A stretch of 64,000 bases of DNA from Leucobacter sp. UBA1945 (GCA_002336855.1 DDEV01000008.1:149-64148); one strand, 5' to 3'; shown: positions 9,267 through 18,166, numbered from the stretch's first letter. Numbers and translations are program-made. Notes: generated by a model from the sequence alone, not told the origin.

Positions 9267-9668
9267 ATGACGCTACCCGCTGACATCCTCGGCTACCAGA
9301 ATTCTCTCGATGGCATGGCGCGCCCGATCTGCGATCGCCTGCTTGAGCTCATCGAAGCCGCTTTGCCCGATGCCGAGCGCAAGGTGTGGCATGCGCACCC
9401 GGTGTGGTTTTTCGACGGCAACCCAGTCGTGGGGTATGACCGGCTGAAGCACTCGGTTCGGCTGCTGTTCTGGAGTGGGCAGTCGTTTTCGACTCCCGGG
9501 CTACACCCTGAGGGCTCGTTCAAGGCCGCCGAGATTCGCCTGACTGACGTCGCGCAAATCGACGAGGGGCTCGTCGCCAAGTGGCTGGCCGAGTCGCGCG
9601 AGGTGCAGTGGAACTATCGCGACATTCGGCGTAATCGTGGCCTCGAACCGCTGGAGGGCCTCGGGTAG
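9267..9668 (+). CDS. DUF1801-family small protein
   Basis: A 133-residue protein of the DUF1801 (YdhG-like) fold. The N-terminal helices around ICDRLLELIEAALPDAERKVWHAHPVWFFDGNPVVGY and the strand-rich RLLFWSGQSFSTPGL block are characteristic. No catalytic residues are known for the family and its role is undefined. It appears monocistronic, transcribed away from the YdeI-like gene and toward the YiaA-like gene. Confidence 0.72.
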   Translation: MTLPADILGYQNSLDGMARPICDRLLELIEAALPDAERKVWHAHPVWFFDGNPVVGYDRLKHSVRLLFWSGQSFSTPGLHPEGSFKAAEIRLTDVAQIDEGLVAKWLAESREVQWNYRDIRRNRGLEPLEGLG

Positions 9669-9717
9669 CTCTCGCTCCCGGGCCCTCCTGCGGTTCCTGC
9701 CTTGTAGGCTGCGCGGC

Positions 9718-10266
9718 TCAGAACTCGCGCTGTGCCGTCTGGCGCCTTGCGTCTGCGGTATCGGGGCCGTAGAGCTCGGGGTGTTGTGCTTTGTAGGCGA
9801 GCAGGTCGCGCACGTTCTTCTGCACCACGATCACCGCGAACACTGCCATGGCGAACGTCATGCCGTAGAGGCCGTTCTCGCTGGGCAGCAAGGGGCTGTT
9901 CCAGAGCCCCCACGCGAGCATCGCCAGGCTGATCCCGAGGCCCAGCCACGACACTGCAAGGTAAATGCTGGTGACGGGAACGCCTTCGTGGCGGTCGCGC
10001 ACCGACTTTTGCAGGCCGACCGCGCTGACCAGCCCGAAGAAGAACGAGCCGAGAAAGAAGCCCTTCTCGAAGGGATCCATGTCGGCCCGCCAGAGACTGA
10101 CGAAGTAGACCACGACCGAGAGAGCGAGCGCCGCCCATGCCGCTCCAACGAAGGCGCCGGTTGGCTTGCCGAACTGGCTGCCCTGAGCGGAGTGAGGCGC
10201 TGCGTTCGGGGGCATCTGGTTCGTCGCCTGCGGGGGCATCGGGGGGACTGCTGTCGAGGGTTCCAT
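9718..10266 (-). CDS. YiaA/YiaB-family inner membrane protein
   Basis: A 182-residue protein with a proline- and methionine-rich cytoplasmic N-terminus (about 35 residues), then four membrane helices forming two YiaAB two-helix units. The repeated unit is recognisable: GFFLGSFFFGLVSAVGLQKSVRDR in the first half and GMTFAMAVFAVIVVQKNVRD in the second. Function is unknown for the family. The ATG is preceded by AAAGGAG at good spacing, and a TACGCT -10-like box at 10303-10308 (minus) would give a 5' leader of about 30 nt. The gene converges with DUF1801. Confidence 0.82.
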   Translation of the reverse strand: MEPSTAVPPMPPQATNQMPPNAAPHSAQGSQFGKPTGAFVGAAWAALALSVVVYFVSLWRADMDPFEKGFFLGSFFFGLVSAVGLQKSVRDRHEGVPVTSIYLAVSWLGLGISLAMLAWGLWNSPLLPSENGLYGMTFAMAVFAVIVVQKNVRDLLAYKAQHPELYGPDTADARRQTAQREF

Positions 10267-10363
10267 GAGGCTGCGCTCCTTTGCGTCGGGGGATTCTCGA
10301 TCAGCGTACAGGCACGCTCATTTCGAATGCTTCATATGGCATACGCCGGGTCTTCGATAGGCG

Positions 10364-12736
10364 CTACGCCCCGACGTACTCGGAAAGATGCTGGCCGGTC
10401 AGCGTGGTCTTCGCGGTGATGAGCTCTCTGGGGGAGCCCTCGAACACCACTCGGCCGCCCTGCTGGCCAGCGCCGGGCCCGATGTCGACGATCCAGTCCG
10501 CGTGCGCCATGACAGCTTGGTGGTGCTCGATGACGATGACACTCTTGCCCGCCTCGACCAGGCGGTCGAGCAACCCGAGCAACTGCTCGACGTCTGCAAG
10601 GTGCAGGCCGGTTGTCGGCTCGTCAAGCACGTAGATGTCTGCATCTTCGCTCATATGGATCGCGAGCTTCAGGCGCTGTCGCTCGCCGCCTGAGAGCGTC
10701 GAAAGCGGCTGACCGAGAGTGAGGTAGCCCAACCCCACATCGACCAGTCGCTCGAGAATCTTCGTGGCTTTAGGCACCTTGCTCTCGGCATTCGGCTCAC
10801 CGGCGAAGAACTCCCTTGCCTCTACCATCGAGAGATCAAGCACCTCGGCGATGTTCTTGCCGCCGAGCGTGTAGCCGAGCACTGCGGAGTCGAAGCGCTT
10901 GCCCTCGCAGACTTCGCACACGCTCTCCATCGTCGCCATCATGCCGAGATCGGTGTAGATGATGCCCGCGCCCTTGCACTCGGGGCAGGCGCCCTCGGAG
11001 TTCGCGCTGAAGAGTGCGGGCTTCACACCGTTCGCCTTCGCGAATGCGGTGCGCACCGGGTCGAGCAGCCCGGTGTATGTCGCGGGGTTCGAACGGCGCG
11101 ATCCCTTGATCGCGCCCTGGTCGATCGCGACCACCCCTTCGCGCTTCGACACGTAGCCGTGAACGAGCGAGCTCTTGCCCGATCCCGCGACGCCGGTGAT
11201 GACGCAGAGCACACCGAGAGGCAGATCGACGTCGACGTTCTCGAGGTTGTGCTTGTCGGCGCCGCGCACCTCAATCGCGCCCCGTGCTGCGCGCATCTCG
11301 TCTTTCAACTTTGCGCGGTCGTCGAGGTGGCGCCCGGTGAGCGTCTGCGAGGCGCGCAGGCCCTCGACGGTTCCCTCGAAGCAGATCTCGCCGCCGTTCA
11401 CGCCTGCGCGGGGCCCCAGGTCGACCACGTGGTCGGCGATCGCGATCATCTCGGGTTTGTGCTCGACGACGAGCACGGTGTTGCCCTTGTCGCGCAGCTT
11501 GAGCAACAGCTGATTCATGCGCTGAATGTCGTGCGGGTGCAGGCCGATCGAGGGCTCGTCGAACACGTAGGTCGCGTCAGTGATGGGGGAGCCGAGATGC
11601 CGAATCATCTTGGTGCGCTGCGACTCTCCGCCAGAGAGGGTGCCCGTGGGGCGCTCGAGCGAGAGGTAGCCGAGACCGATCTGAACAAATGAGTCGAGCG
11701 TGTCTGCGAGCTTCGCCACGAGCGGGGCGAGCCCGGGGTCGTCGATGGTGCGCACCCACTCGGCGACGTCAGAGATCTGCATTGCGCAGACGTCGGCGAT
11801 CGAATAGTCGCCGATCTTCGACGACCGCGCGGTCTCGTTCAACCGCGTGCCATCGCACTCGGGGCAGGTGTGAAACACGATCGCGCGATCCACGAATGCG
11901 CGAATATGCGGCTGCATGGCTTCGCGATCTTTCGACAGCATCGACTTCTGAATGCGTGGAATCAAGCCCTCGAACGTCAGGTTGACGCCCTCGACCTTGA
12001 TCTTCGTCGGCTCTTTGTAGAGCAGGTTATCGAGGTCGCGCTTGCTGAACTTTCCGATCGGCTTATCCATGTCGAACAGGTCGCTGAACATGCGACCCCA
12101 CCAGCCGTCCATGCTGTACCCGGGCACCTTGAGTGCGCCCTCGTTCAGCGACTTCGTAGCGTCATAGATCTCGTCGAGATCGAAGTCGCTGACCGAGCCA
12201 CGGCCCTCGCACCTTGCGCACATGCCGCCGAGAATCTCGAAACTGCGACGCTCCTTCGTCTGTCTGCCACCCTTTTCGATGGTGACCGCGCCGGCGCCGC
12301 TGACCGAAGCGACATTGAACGAGAAAGCGTTCGGCGACCCGATGCTCGGCGAACCGAGACGCGAGAACATGATGCGCAGCATGGCGTTCACGTCGGTCGC
12401 GGTGCCGACTGTCGATCTCGGGTTTGCGCCCATGCGTTCCTGGTCGACGGTGATCGCGGTGGTCAGCCCCTCGAGCACGTCGACATCGGGTCGCGATTGC
12501 GACGGCATGAAGCCCTGCAAGAATGCGCTGTAGGTCTCGTTGATCAGGCGTTGCGACTCAGCGGCGATGGTGCCGAAGACGAGTGAGCTCTTGCCCGAGC
12601 CCGAGACGCCGGTGAACGCGGTGAGGCGGCGCTTGGGAATGTCGACGCTGACATTCTTGAGGTTGTTCTCGCGCGCGCCAGACACATGAATGCTGTCGTG
12701 GGAGTCGGCAGGATGGCGGGGTGCGGTTGCTGGCAT
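10364..12736 (-). CDS. UvrA-like excinuclease ATPase, DrrC/UvrA2 class
   Basis: Duplicated ABC ATPase of the UvrA class that lacks the UvrB-binding insert, similar to anthracycline-resistance proteins such as DrrC. Two Walker A motifs (GVSGSGKSSL near residue 40, GVAGSGKSSL near 520) and two signatures (LSGGESQR, LSGGERQR) are present. Zinc-type cysteine pairs occur in CARCEGRG, CPECDGTR and CPECKGAG...CEVCEGK. At 790 residues it is shorter than canonical UvrA (~950). The ATG at 12736 is chosen because a TACGCT -10 box lies 6 nt upstream; an ATG at 12778 is the alternative. Likely role: DNA-damage or drug tolerance; the ligand is unknown. Confidence 0.92.
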   Translation of the reverse strand: MPATAPRHPADSHDSIHVSGARENNLKNVSVDIPKRRLTAFTGVSGSGKSSLVFGTIAAESQRLINETYSAFLQGFMPSQSRPDVDVLEGLTTAITVDQERMGANPRSTVGTATDVNAMLRIMFSRLGSPSIGSPNAFSFNVASVSGAGAVTIEKGGRQTKERRSFEILGGMCARCEGRGSVSDFDLDEIYDATKSLNEGALKVPGYSMDGWWGRMFSDLFDMDKPIGKFSKRDLDNLLYKEPTKIKVEGVNLTFEGLIPRIQKSMLSKDREAMQPHIRAFVDRAIVFHTCPECDGTRLNETARSSKIGDYSIADVCAMQISDVAEWVRTIDDPGLAPLVAKLADTLDSFVQIGLGYLSLERPTGTLSGGESQRTKMIRHLGSPITDATYVFDEPSIGLHPHDIQRMNQLLLKLRDKGNTVLVVEHKPEMIAIADHVVDLGPRAGVNGGEICFEGTVEGLRASQTLTGRHLDDRAKLKDEMRAARGAIEVRGADKHNLENVDVDLPLGVLCVITGVAGSGKSSLVHGYVSKREGVVAIDQGAIKGSRRSNPATYTGLLDPVRTAFAKANGVKPALFSANSEGACPECKGAGIIYTDLGMMATMESVCEVCEGKRFDSAVLGYTLGGKNIAEVLDLSMVEAREFFAGEPNAESKVPKATKILERLVDVGLGYLTLGQPLSTLSGGERQRLKLAIHMSEDADIYVLDEPTTGLHLADVEQLLGLLDRLVEAGKSVIVIEHHQAVMAHADWIVDIGPGAGQQGGRVVFEGSPRELITAKTTLTGQHLSEYVGA

Positions 12737-12742
12737 GGTCAC

Positions 12743-12748
12743 AGCGTA
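12743..12748 (-). promoter_or_regulatory. Predicted leaderless -10 box (UvrA-like gene)
   Basis: TACGCT on the minus strand, 6 nt before the ATG at 12736. It would exclude the longer MKKQ start, which would lie upstream of transcription initiation. Confidence 0.45.
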
Positions 12749-12864
12749 CTGGGGGCTGCCGACATTTTGCTTCTTCATTTCTGATCGCCTTAATGCGGCT
12801 TCTGTTGCGTAGTCGGGGCGAGGATCACCGAGCTGACAAGCCTCCAAACGTCGGTGGGTCTGGC

Positions 12865-12870
12865 TAGCCT
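12865..12870 (+). promoter_or_regulatory. Predicted leaderless -10 box (CPBP gene)
   Basis: TAGCCT, 7 nt before the ATG at 12878. It places the start at MKSSQP, not at the in-frame GTG 24 nt upstream. Confidence 0.5.
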
Positions 12871-12877
12871 TGAGAGC

Positions 12878-13792
12878 ATGAAGAGTTCCCAGCCGCCGGG
12901 CATCGGCGTGAGGCCGTGGCACACCGCCGCGGCTGCGCTCACGGTGCTTTCGGCTCCGGTGTTCTTTGTGCTTGAGCAGGTTTTCTTTGGCCTGCTGCTC
13001 CTGGCGTTTGGGCTCGTCGGCGCCTACCTTGCTGATCGCAAAGCCGGGGTTCGCTCCTTCGCGAGGGGTGATGCCCCCGAGCCTACGTGGCGGCACGGCC
13101 AGGCGCGATCCTTTTCGAGACAAGCGCGACCGTCGCTGATGCGCGACCTCTCGCTCGTCGCAATCGGCCTGCTCATCGTGCGCACCATCTCGCTCGCGGC
13201 CGAACTCGACAACTGGGCAATGGCGCGCTTCACGCTCGCGCTCGGCGGCGCAGTGCTGGTTCCATATCTCGTCTCTCGGTTCGTGTACCGGGATCGCGCG
13301 ACCGGGTTTCCGTGGCGGGCCCGGCAGCCCTGGGGTGCGTGGCGCTGGGGCTGGCTCGCAGGGGTGCTCGTGCTCGGCTGGCTGATTCTGCCGTTCTACT
13401 TCATCAGCTCCGGCGTCTACCGGAACTGGCCCGTGGTCGATAGCCCCGAGCTCATCGCGCGCCTCTTCGTCGGGGTCGGCGCGGTCGGCATCTGGGACGA
13501 GCTGTTCTTCATCTGCACGGTGTTTGCGGTGCTGCTGCGGCACTTTCCGGCATGGCTCGCGAACCTGCTGCAGGCCGTGGTGTTCGTGTCGTTTCTCTGG
13601 GAGCTCGGCTACCGTGCCTGGGGGCCGCTGCTCACGATTCCGTTCGCGCTCGTGCAGGGCGTGATCTTTCTGCGCACGCGATCACTCGGGTACGTGGTGA
13701 CGGTGCACCTGCTCTTCGACGCGGTCGTGTTCGCCGTGCTCGTGCACGCACACAACCCCGGGCTCTTCGACATCTTTCCGACCGCACCGTAG
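12878..13792 (+). CDS. CPBP/CAAX-protease-like membrane protein with atypical motif
   Basis: A 304-residue membrane protein with about eight hydrophobic segments. The C-terminal half resembles the CPBP (Abi/CAAX) intramembrane protease family. WDELFFICTVFAVLLRHFPAW takes the place of the usual EExxxR motif, SFLWELGY follows, and VHLLFDAVV supplies the terminal His. The canonical Glu-Glu pair is Asp-Glu and the Arg is not at the expected spacing, so activity is uncertain. The central loop (RGDAPEPTWRHGQARSFSRQAR) is hydrophilic and contains a GATCCTTTTCGA motif. It is divergent from the UvrA-like gene. Confidence 0.7.
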   Translation: MKSSQPPGIGVRPWHTAAAALTVLSAPVFFVLEQVFFGLLLLAFGLVGAYLADRKAGVRSFARGDAPEPTWRHGQARSFSRQARPSLMRDLSLVAIGLLIVRTISLAAELDNWAMARFTLALGGAVLVPYLVSRFVYRDRATGFPWRARQPWGAWRWGWLAGVLVLGWLILPFYFISSGVYRNWPVVDSPELIARLFVGVGAVGIWDELFFICTVFAVLLRHFPAWLANLLQAVVFVSFLWELGYRAWGPLLTIPFALVQGVIFLRTRSLGYVVTVHLLFDAVVFAVLVHAHNPGLFDIFPTAP

Positions 13793-13814
13793 GCGGCGCG
13801 CGGTCGGCGCTGGA

Positions 13815-13820
13815 TAGGCT
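13815..13820 (+). promoter_or_regulatory. Predicted leaderless -10 box (zinc-ribbon protein gene)
   Basis: TAGGCT, 6 nt before the ATG at 13827, with no ribosome binding site. Confidence 0.6.
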
Positions 13821-13826
13821 GGATCT

Positions 13827-14879
13827 ATGCCGACAGAGCACCGCTATTCATCCGAGGAGCTGGTCGCACGCCTGCCAAGCTTTCTCGACAGCCTCTACGA
13901 GATCGAAGAGTACGATGTTGCGGCAGCTCGGGCGCTCGCGGCCGAACACCTGCTCGTGCATACTCCGAGGCACCCTCAGTACGATTCTCCGCGAGACTTG
14001 CTGTTGCAGCACTCAGAAGAGAACCCGGTCGCGCTGAACCGCAGGCTGCGCATCGCCGTCGGCAAAGTGCTCGGCAAGCCGACCGGCGGCGTCAAAGAGT
14101 ACAGCTCGGGTGCGTTCAACCTCACGATGCACGTCGGAGACAAGGCCGTCGAGATTCATTTCATCTCTGCCGAGCACCGCCTCGACCACATTGCTGAAGC
14201 GGCGAGAGCCTGGCTTGCGGGCGAGTCGCTCGACGTCTGGAAAGAGGGTGTCGGATACCGATTTGTGAACTCTCCCACCGACGAGCAGGGCAAGCCCACC
14301 GATACGCGCAACCTCGGGGTGCACATCTATGCGACTGATAACGGTGGTGATGGCGCGGACGAAGACGGCACCTACATCAGCATTTCCCTACCGATCGCGG
14401 CCGGAGCCCACCCGCCCGGGGTCTTCGGCAACACCAAAGAGGAGCGGCACGAGGTGGTGCGAAACTACCTGATCGGCGAACTGGGAGAGGAAGAAGGATC
14501 CCGCTTCATTCGCCGGTATTGGCGGGATGGGAACCGTTGGGTCTCGCTGCGGGGCTATCGAGGCGGCGGCAGCATGACCCTGGAACTCAAGCACGGGTCT
14601 AAGACTCTGCTGATCCCGAGGCAGGGCCAGCACTGTGATCGCTGCGGAGAAAGCTGGGTGGGTCTAGACGGAGATGCCTGCCCCAAATGCGAGGAGCGAG
14701 ATGCTGCAGCAGCGCCACTGTTGCTCGCAGAACCGGCTGCACCGGCGCAAGTGGCTGAGCCGGCGCAAGAGGTGCAACCAGCTGAACCGGCGCAAGAGGT
14801 GCAAGCCCTAGCGCCCGTCGCTGCGTCGCGCGACACGCTTGGCTCGCGCCTGCTTCGAATCTTCGGGCGCGGCAAATAG
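13827..14879 (+). CDS. Unrecognised soluble protein with C-terminal zinc ribbon
   Basis: No family recognised. Residues 1-75 look helical and acidic. Residues 75-270 form a mixed domain that may contain two similar modules, around KPTGGVKEYSSGAFNLTM and HPPGVFGNTKEERHEVV. A four-cysteine ribbon follows (CDRCGESWVGLDGDACPKCE, about 272-291). After it comes a low-complexity Ala/Pro/Gln tail with the repeated unit AEPAQEVQ, then a short basic end (LLRIFGRGK). No signal peptide or membrane helix is seen. It starts at a leaderless promoter and converges on aroQ. It could be a regulatory or nucleic-acid-binding protein, but that rests only on the ribbon. Confidence 0.6.
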   Translation: MPTEHRYSSEELVARLPSFLDSLYEIEEYDVAAARALAAEHLLVHTPRHPQYDSPRDLLLQHSEENPVALNRRLRIAVGKVLGKPTGGVKEYSSGAFNLTMHVGDKAVEIHFISAEHRLDHIAEAARAWLAGESLDVWKEGVGYRFVNSPTDEQGKPTDTRNLGVHIYATDNGGDGADEDGTYISISLPIAAGAHPPGVFGNTKEERHEVVRNYLIGELGEEEGSRFIRRYWRDGNRWVSLRGYRGGGSMTLELKHGSKTLLIPRQGQHCDRCGESWVGLDGDACPKCEERDAAAAPLLLAEPAAPAQVAEPAQEVQPAEPAQEVQALAPVAASRDTLGSRLLRIFGRGK

Positions 14880-14895
14880 CAGCGCCGGTCTGAGC

Positions 14896-15333
14896 TCAGC
14901 CGAGCAGGGTCGCGAGTCGGCGCACCGCGAACTCGTAGCCCTGAATGCCTGCGCCGGCGATCACGAACTCGGCGATCGGTGAGACGAAGCTGTGGTGGCG
15001 AAACTCTTCGCGAGCGTGCACGTTACTGAGGTGCACTTCGGCAACGAGCAGGTTGACTCCGCTGAGCGCGTCGCGCAGGGCGATCGAAGTGTGGGTCAGG
15101 GCGCCAGGGTTGATGACGATCGCCTCGCAGTCGAGGCGCGCCTCGTGAATGGCATCGATGAGCACGCCCTCGTGGTTCGACTGCACCGAGCGCAGCCCGA
15201 AGCCGTGCTCTGAGGCGGTGCGCGTCGCGAGAGCGACTACATCGTCGAGCGTGTCGGTACCATACACGCTGGGCTCGCGCACGCCGAGCAGATTGAGGTT
15301 GGGGCCGTTGACCAGCAGCATGCGTCGCGTCAT
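14896..15333 (-). CDS. aroQ: 3-dehydroquinate dehydratase, type II
   Basis: Third step of the shikimate pathway: 3-dehydroquinate to 3-dehydroshikimate. The 145-residue length matches type II enzymes. The N-terminal [20 protein letters not shown] contains the catalytic Tyr24 and a flexible-loop Arg. [10 protein letters not shown] and [17 protein letters not shown] form the rest of the active site. The ATG is chosen to begin [11 protein letters not shown]; a TAGCAT -10 box lies 7 nt upstream, so it may be leaderless. It stands alone, away from other aro genes. Confidence 0.95.
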   Translation of the reverse strand: MTRRMLLVNGPNLNLLGVREPSVYGTDTLDDVVALATRTASEHGFGLRSVQSNHEGVLIDAIHEARLDCEAIVINPGALTHTSIALRDALSGVNLLVAEVHLSNVHAREEFRHHSFVSPIAEFVIAGAGIQGYEFAVRRLATLLG

Positions 15334-15340
15334 GCCCCCC

Positions 15341-15346
15341 ATGCTA
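15341..15346 (-). promoter_or_regulatory. Predicted leaderless -10 box (aroQ)
   Basis: TAGCAT on the minus strand, 7 nt before the aroQ ATG. The G-run between them could alternatively serve as a poor ribosome binding site. Confidence 0.4.
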
Positions 15347-15446
15347 CCGGCCGCCCTGCAGCGCGGCACTACGTCGTTTTCGAGCCCTGGCTGGTTGACT
15401 AGCCAACCAGCCCTTCGCGCTCCTTCACCTGCATACTGAGCTATTC

Positions 15447-15528
15447 CGCTGAACGTCATGGATGCATGCGAACGTCATGGTTCCTAACGGGTATTTTCTA
15501 TGACGCTCGCAGGGATCTGTGACGCTCG
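15447..15528. repeat. 82-bp structured repeat, copy A
   Basis: It aligns without gaps to 21648-21729 over 82 bp (about 62 identities). The shared outer ends are CGCTGAACG and TCTGTGACGCTCG, and the centre shares CGTCATG and TTTTCT. Internally, GATGCATGCGAACGTCAT pairs imperfectly with ATGACGCTCGCAGGGATC around a T-rich loop. No coding potential. It lies between aroQ and trmB, upstream of the trmB promoter. Confidence 0.75.
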
Positions 15529-15570
15529 TGTGCGACTGCCGACAAGAATGTCTTGTGCTCCACCATCGCC

Positions 15571-15576
15571 TAGGCT
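15571..15576 (+). promoter_or_regulatory. Predicted leaderless -10 box (trmB)
   Basis: TAGGCT, 6 nt before the trmB ATG. Confidence 0.6.
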
Positions 15577-15582
15577 TGAGGA

Positions 15583-16335
15583 ATGCCTGAAACGCCTGAG
15601 CAGCCGCTGCCCGTCAAAAGTTTCGACTCGCGCACGTTTCGCGATCACCCGGTTTCGTTCGTTCGCCGCAGCGGGCGCATGACCCCGTCGCAGGAGCGCG
15701 CCTGGGCAGATCTCGGGCCGCGCTTCCTGCTCGAGCTGCCGCGCGGCCACGCCGCAACGAGCGTCGCAGACGAGGTGCGCGTCGATCCCGCAGAGGTCTT
15801 CGGCCGCACCGCGCCGCTCACTGTCGAGGTCGGCTCAGGCCAGGGACACGCGATCGTGCACGCTGCCGAGCAGCACCCCGAGCGCGATTTCTTGGCGATC
15901 GAGGTGTTTCGCGCGGGTCTTGCTCGCACGATGATTCGTGCGGAGTGGGCGGCGGCCGACAATCTCAAGATGGTTGAGGCGAACGCGCCCGAGGTGCTCG
16001 AGCGCGCCCTGCCCGAGGGCTCGGTTGACGAGCTGTGGGTGTTCTTTCCCGATCCGTGGGCAAAGGAGCGACACAAGAAGCGCCGCCTCGTGTCGAAGCG
16101 GTTCATGAAGATCGCAGCGCGCGCTCTTCGCCCCGGCGGGGTGCTGCGCCTCGCCACCGACTGGGAGGACTACGCCGAACAGATGCGGGAGGTCTGCGAT
16201 GCAGCACCAGACTTTGCTCGGGACTTCGAGGGGGAGTGGGCGCCGAGATTTGAGGGCCGCGTGCTCACTGCCTTCGAGCAGAAGGGCATCGACAAGGGCC
16301 GCCACATTCGCGATCTCGCCTACCGTCGGGCCTGA
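15583..16335 (+). CDS. trmB: tRNA (guanine-N7-)-methyltransferase
   Basis: SAM-dependent enzyme that makes m7G46 in the tRNA variable loop. The SAM-binding motif VEVGSGQGHAIVHAAEQHP is at about residues 80-98. The family signature FFPDPWAKERHKKRRLV is at about 150-166, followed by PGGVLRLATDWEDYAEQM. At 250 residues it is within the normal range, with an actinobacterial N-terminal extension of about 70 residues containing RTFRDHPVSFVRRSGRMTPSQ. It converges on alkA with a shared hairpin terminator. Confidence 0.95.
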   Translation: MPETPEQPLPVKSFDSRTFRDHPVSFVRRSGRMTPSQERAWADLGPRFLLELPRGHAATSVADEVRVDPAEVFGRTAPLTVEVGSGQGHAIVHAAEQHPERDFLAIEVFRAGLARTMIRAEWAAADNLKMVEANAPEVLERALPEGSVDELWVFFPDPWAKERHKKRRLVSKRFMKIAARALRPGGVLRLATDWEDYAEQMREVCDAAPDFARDFEGEWAPRFEGRVLTAFEQKGIDKGRHIRDLAYRRA

Positions 16336-16370
16336 TTCTGGGTTACTGGAATTTCCAATAACCCAGAATC
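16334..16370. terminator. Bidirectional hairpin between trmB and alkA
   Basis: Arms GATTCTGGGTTACTGG and CCAATAACCCAGAATC pair over 16 bp with a single C-A mismatch around a short AATTT-like loop. It begins at the trmB stop and sits between two convergent genes, so it probably ends both transcripts. The T tract is weak on either side. Confidence 0.7.
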
Positions 16371-16397
16371 TTGCCCCGGCATTGCTGCGCTCCCGCG

Positions 16398-17315
16398 CTA
16401 CGGCGCCCCGGCGAGAAAGTCGGCCCAGAGATGCTGCGTCGCATAGCCGCGGAAGGGGCGCCAGCCATCCGCGAGCGCGCGGGTCTCTCGGTCGGTGCGG
16501 GTGCCGAGCACTCGCCGCAAGATGAGATCGCCTGCGGGGTAGGCGTCGACGTCTCGCATCGCCCGCATCGCGATGATCTCGACGGTCCAAGGGCCGATCC
16601 CGCGCAGTGCCAAGAGCTGCGCGCGAGTCACGGCGTGATCCGCGGCAGGCCCGACATCGAGGCCGTCTGCCAGCGCAGTTGCCAGCGTGCGCAGCGTTTC
16701 GGCTCGGGCCATCGTGAGCCCGATGCGTTCGCGCAGCTCTGCCGCATCTGTGGCGGCGATGCGGGCGACATCCGGCGCCGAGACGAAGCCAGCGGTCGCG
16801 ACAGCACCGTCTGGCTCATCGCACGCGAACTGCGACGCGAGCCTGCCCTGCAGCGTTCGCGCCGCCGCGAGCGACACCTGCTGCCCGAGCACGGTGCCGA
16901 GCGCGAACTCCTGCGGGTTTCGTGCACCCGGCATTCTGAGCCCGGGCCTGCGCGCGACGAGCGCGCCGAGCTTCGCATCTGAACCGAGCGTGCTTGCAAT
17001 CTCGCTTGGGTCTGCGTCGAAATCGAGCACGCGCCGCAGCGCGGCGGTCGCGGTCTCGAGATCTGTGGTGAGCGGCAACTCGAAGCGCACCGGTAGCAAC
17101 ACCTCGTCACCCTCTTCACGCAGCCCGGCCCAATCGAGGTGAGCAAGCGCCGTGCCGCCGGGCACATCTAGCGCGTGCGACGACGCGAGGCTCTCGTTCT
17201 GCCCCACCCCGCGCACGAGATCGCGGCCCGGCACCGCGTGCGCCGTCAGAAAGTCGAGCATGCCCGATGCGTCGTACGGGGCTCGCGTGCGCAGGAGAGT
17301 TTCGGCGGAATTCAC
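16398..17315 (-). CDS. alkA: DNA-3-methyladenine glycosylase II (AlkA-type, HhH-GPD)
   Basis: Base-excision glycosylase for alkylated purines. The AlkA N-terminal beta domain occupies about residues 1-110 and the HhH-GPD fold follows. ALGTVLGQQVSLAAART starts the helical core. The helix-hairpin-helix LLALRGIGPWTVEIIAMRA and the downstream Asp in DAYPAGDLILRR give the catalytic region. At 305 residues it is a stand-alone enzyme, not fused to Ada domains as in some actinobacteria. Its GTG start overlaps the TGA of the upstream phosphatase gene (GTGA), suggesting coupled translation. Confidence 0.9.
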   Translation of the reverse strand: MNSAETLLRTRAPYDASGMLDFLTAHAVPGRDLVRGVGQNESLASSHALDVPGGTALAHLDWAGLREEGDEVLLPVRFELPLTTDLETATAALRRVLDFDADPSEIASTLGSDAKLGALVARRPGLRMPGARNPQEFALGTVLGQQVSLAAARTLQGRLASQFACDEPDGAVATAGFVSAPDVARIAATDAAELRERIGLTMARAETLRTLATALADGLDVGPAADHAVTRAQLLALRGIGPWTVEIIAMRAMRDVDAYPAGDLILRRVLGTRTDRETRALADGWRPFRGYATQHLWADFLAGAP

Positions 17316-18166
17316 CGGCCGGCCTCGGGCAGCGAGGCATAGGCGCGCTGGATCTCGGCCTTGAGATCGCGTGCGAGCGATGGAGGCCCGGCGATCAGCA
17401 TCGGCTCGCCGGGCAGCTCATGTTCAGCGAGTGAAAGGATCGCGGCCCCCGCTTCACGCGCGATCAACGCGCCGGCCGCAAAATCCCAGGGGGCCAGGCC
17501 GCGCTCATAGTACGCGTCGAGTCGACCAGCGGCGAGGTTGCAGAGGTCTACCGCGGCAGCTCCCATGCGGCGAATGTCGCGCACGCGCGGGATCAGCTGC
17601 CGCACCACCTCAGCCTGCTCGGTGCGGCGCTCCACCGTGTAGCCGAATCCGGTGGCGACGAGCGAGAGCGCGAGCTCCTCGGCCTCCGAGACACGAATCG
17701 AGCGCCCGTTCAACTGGCTGCCGCCACCCTCGTGCGCGGTGAACAGCTCGTCGAGAGCCGGCACGTAGACGGCGCCAGCGACCGCCCTGCGCCCGTCGGC
17801 CATCGTGCCGGGGCCACCGTCCTCGACTGTCGCCGCGATGCTGACCGCATACGAGGGCAGGTCGTACAGATAGTTCACCGTGCCGTCGATGGGGTCGACC
17901 ACCCAGGTGATCCCGCTGATGCTCGGGGCGCTCAGCCCCTCCTCGCCCAGCAGGCCGTCCTGCGGCCTCGCGGCTCGGAGCGCCTCGGCGACGAGCCGTT
18001 CTGCCTCGCGGTCTGCGGCGGTCACGACGTCGACGAGGCTCGACTTCGTGTTCGCGATCTCGACCCCCTGCGCACGCATTGTGCGGATCCTCGCCCCAAC
18101 ATCTCGGGCAACCGAAGCTGCGAGTGAGGCGAGCGAGGGGAGTTCGGCGGGATCATAAGATGGCAT
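17312..18166 (-). CDS. Inositol monophosphatase family phosphatase
   Basis: Magnesium-dependent phosphatase of the IMPase/SuhB/CysQ/HisN superfamily. Metal-binding motifs are visible: GEEG (about residue 75), WVVDPIDGTVNYLY (about 88-101) and PWDFAAGALIAREAGA (about 225-240). At 284 residues it has the normal length. Likely substrates include inositol-1-phosphate, histidinol phosphate or 3'-phosphoadenosine nucleotides; sequence alone does not decide. The ATG has a TAGGCT box 6 nt upstream. It is the first gene of a two-gene operon with alkA and diverges from infA. Confidence 0.9.
   Translation of the reverse strand: MPSYDPAELPSLASLAASVARDVGARIRTMRAQGVEIANTKSSLVDVVTAADREAERLVAEALRAARPQDGLLGEEGLSAPSISGITWVVDPIDGTVNYLYDLPSYAVSIAATVEDGGPGTMADGRRAVAGAVYVPALDELFTAHEGGGSQLNGRSIRVSEAEELALSLVATGFGYTVERRTEQAEVVRQLIPRVRDIRRMGAAAVDLCNLAAGRLDAYYERGLAPWDFAAGALIAREAGAAILSLAEHELPGEPMLIAGPPSLARDLKAEIQRAYASLPEAGR

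Noticed and set aside
12737..13543. N-terminal extension of the UvrA-like frame up to 13543
   Set aside because: The extension overlaps the divergent CPBP gene, has no UvrA similarity, and a leaderless -10 box supports the start at 12736.
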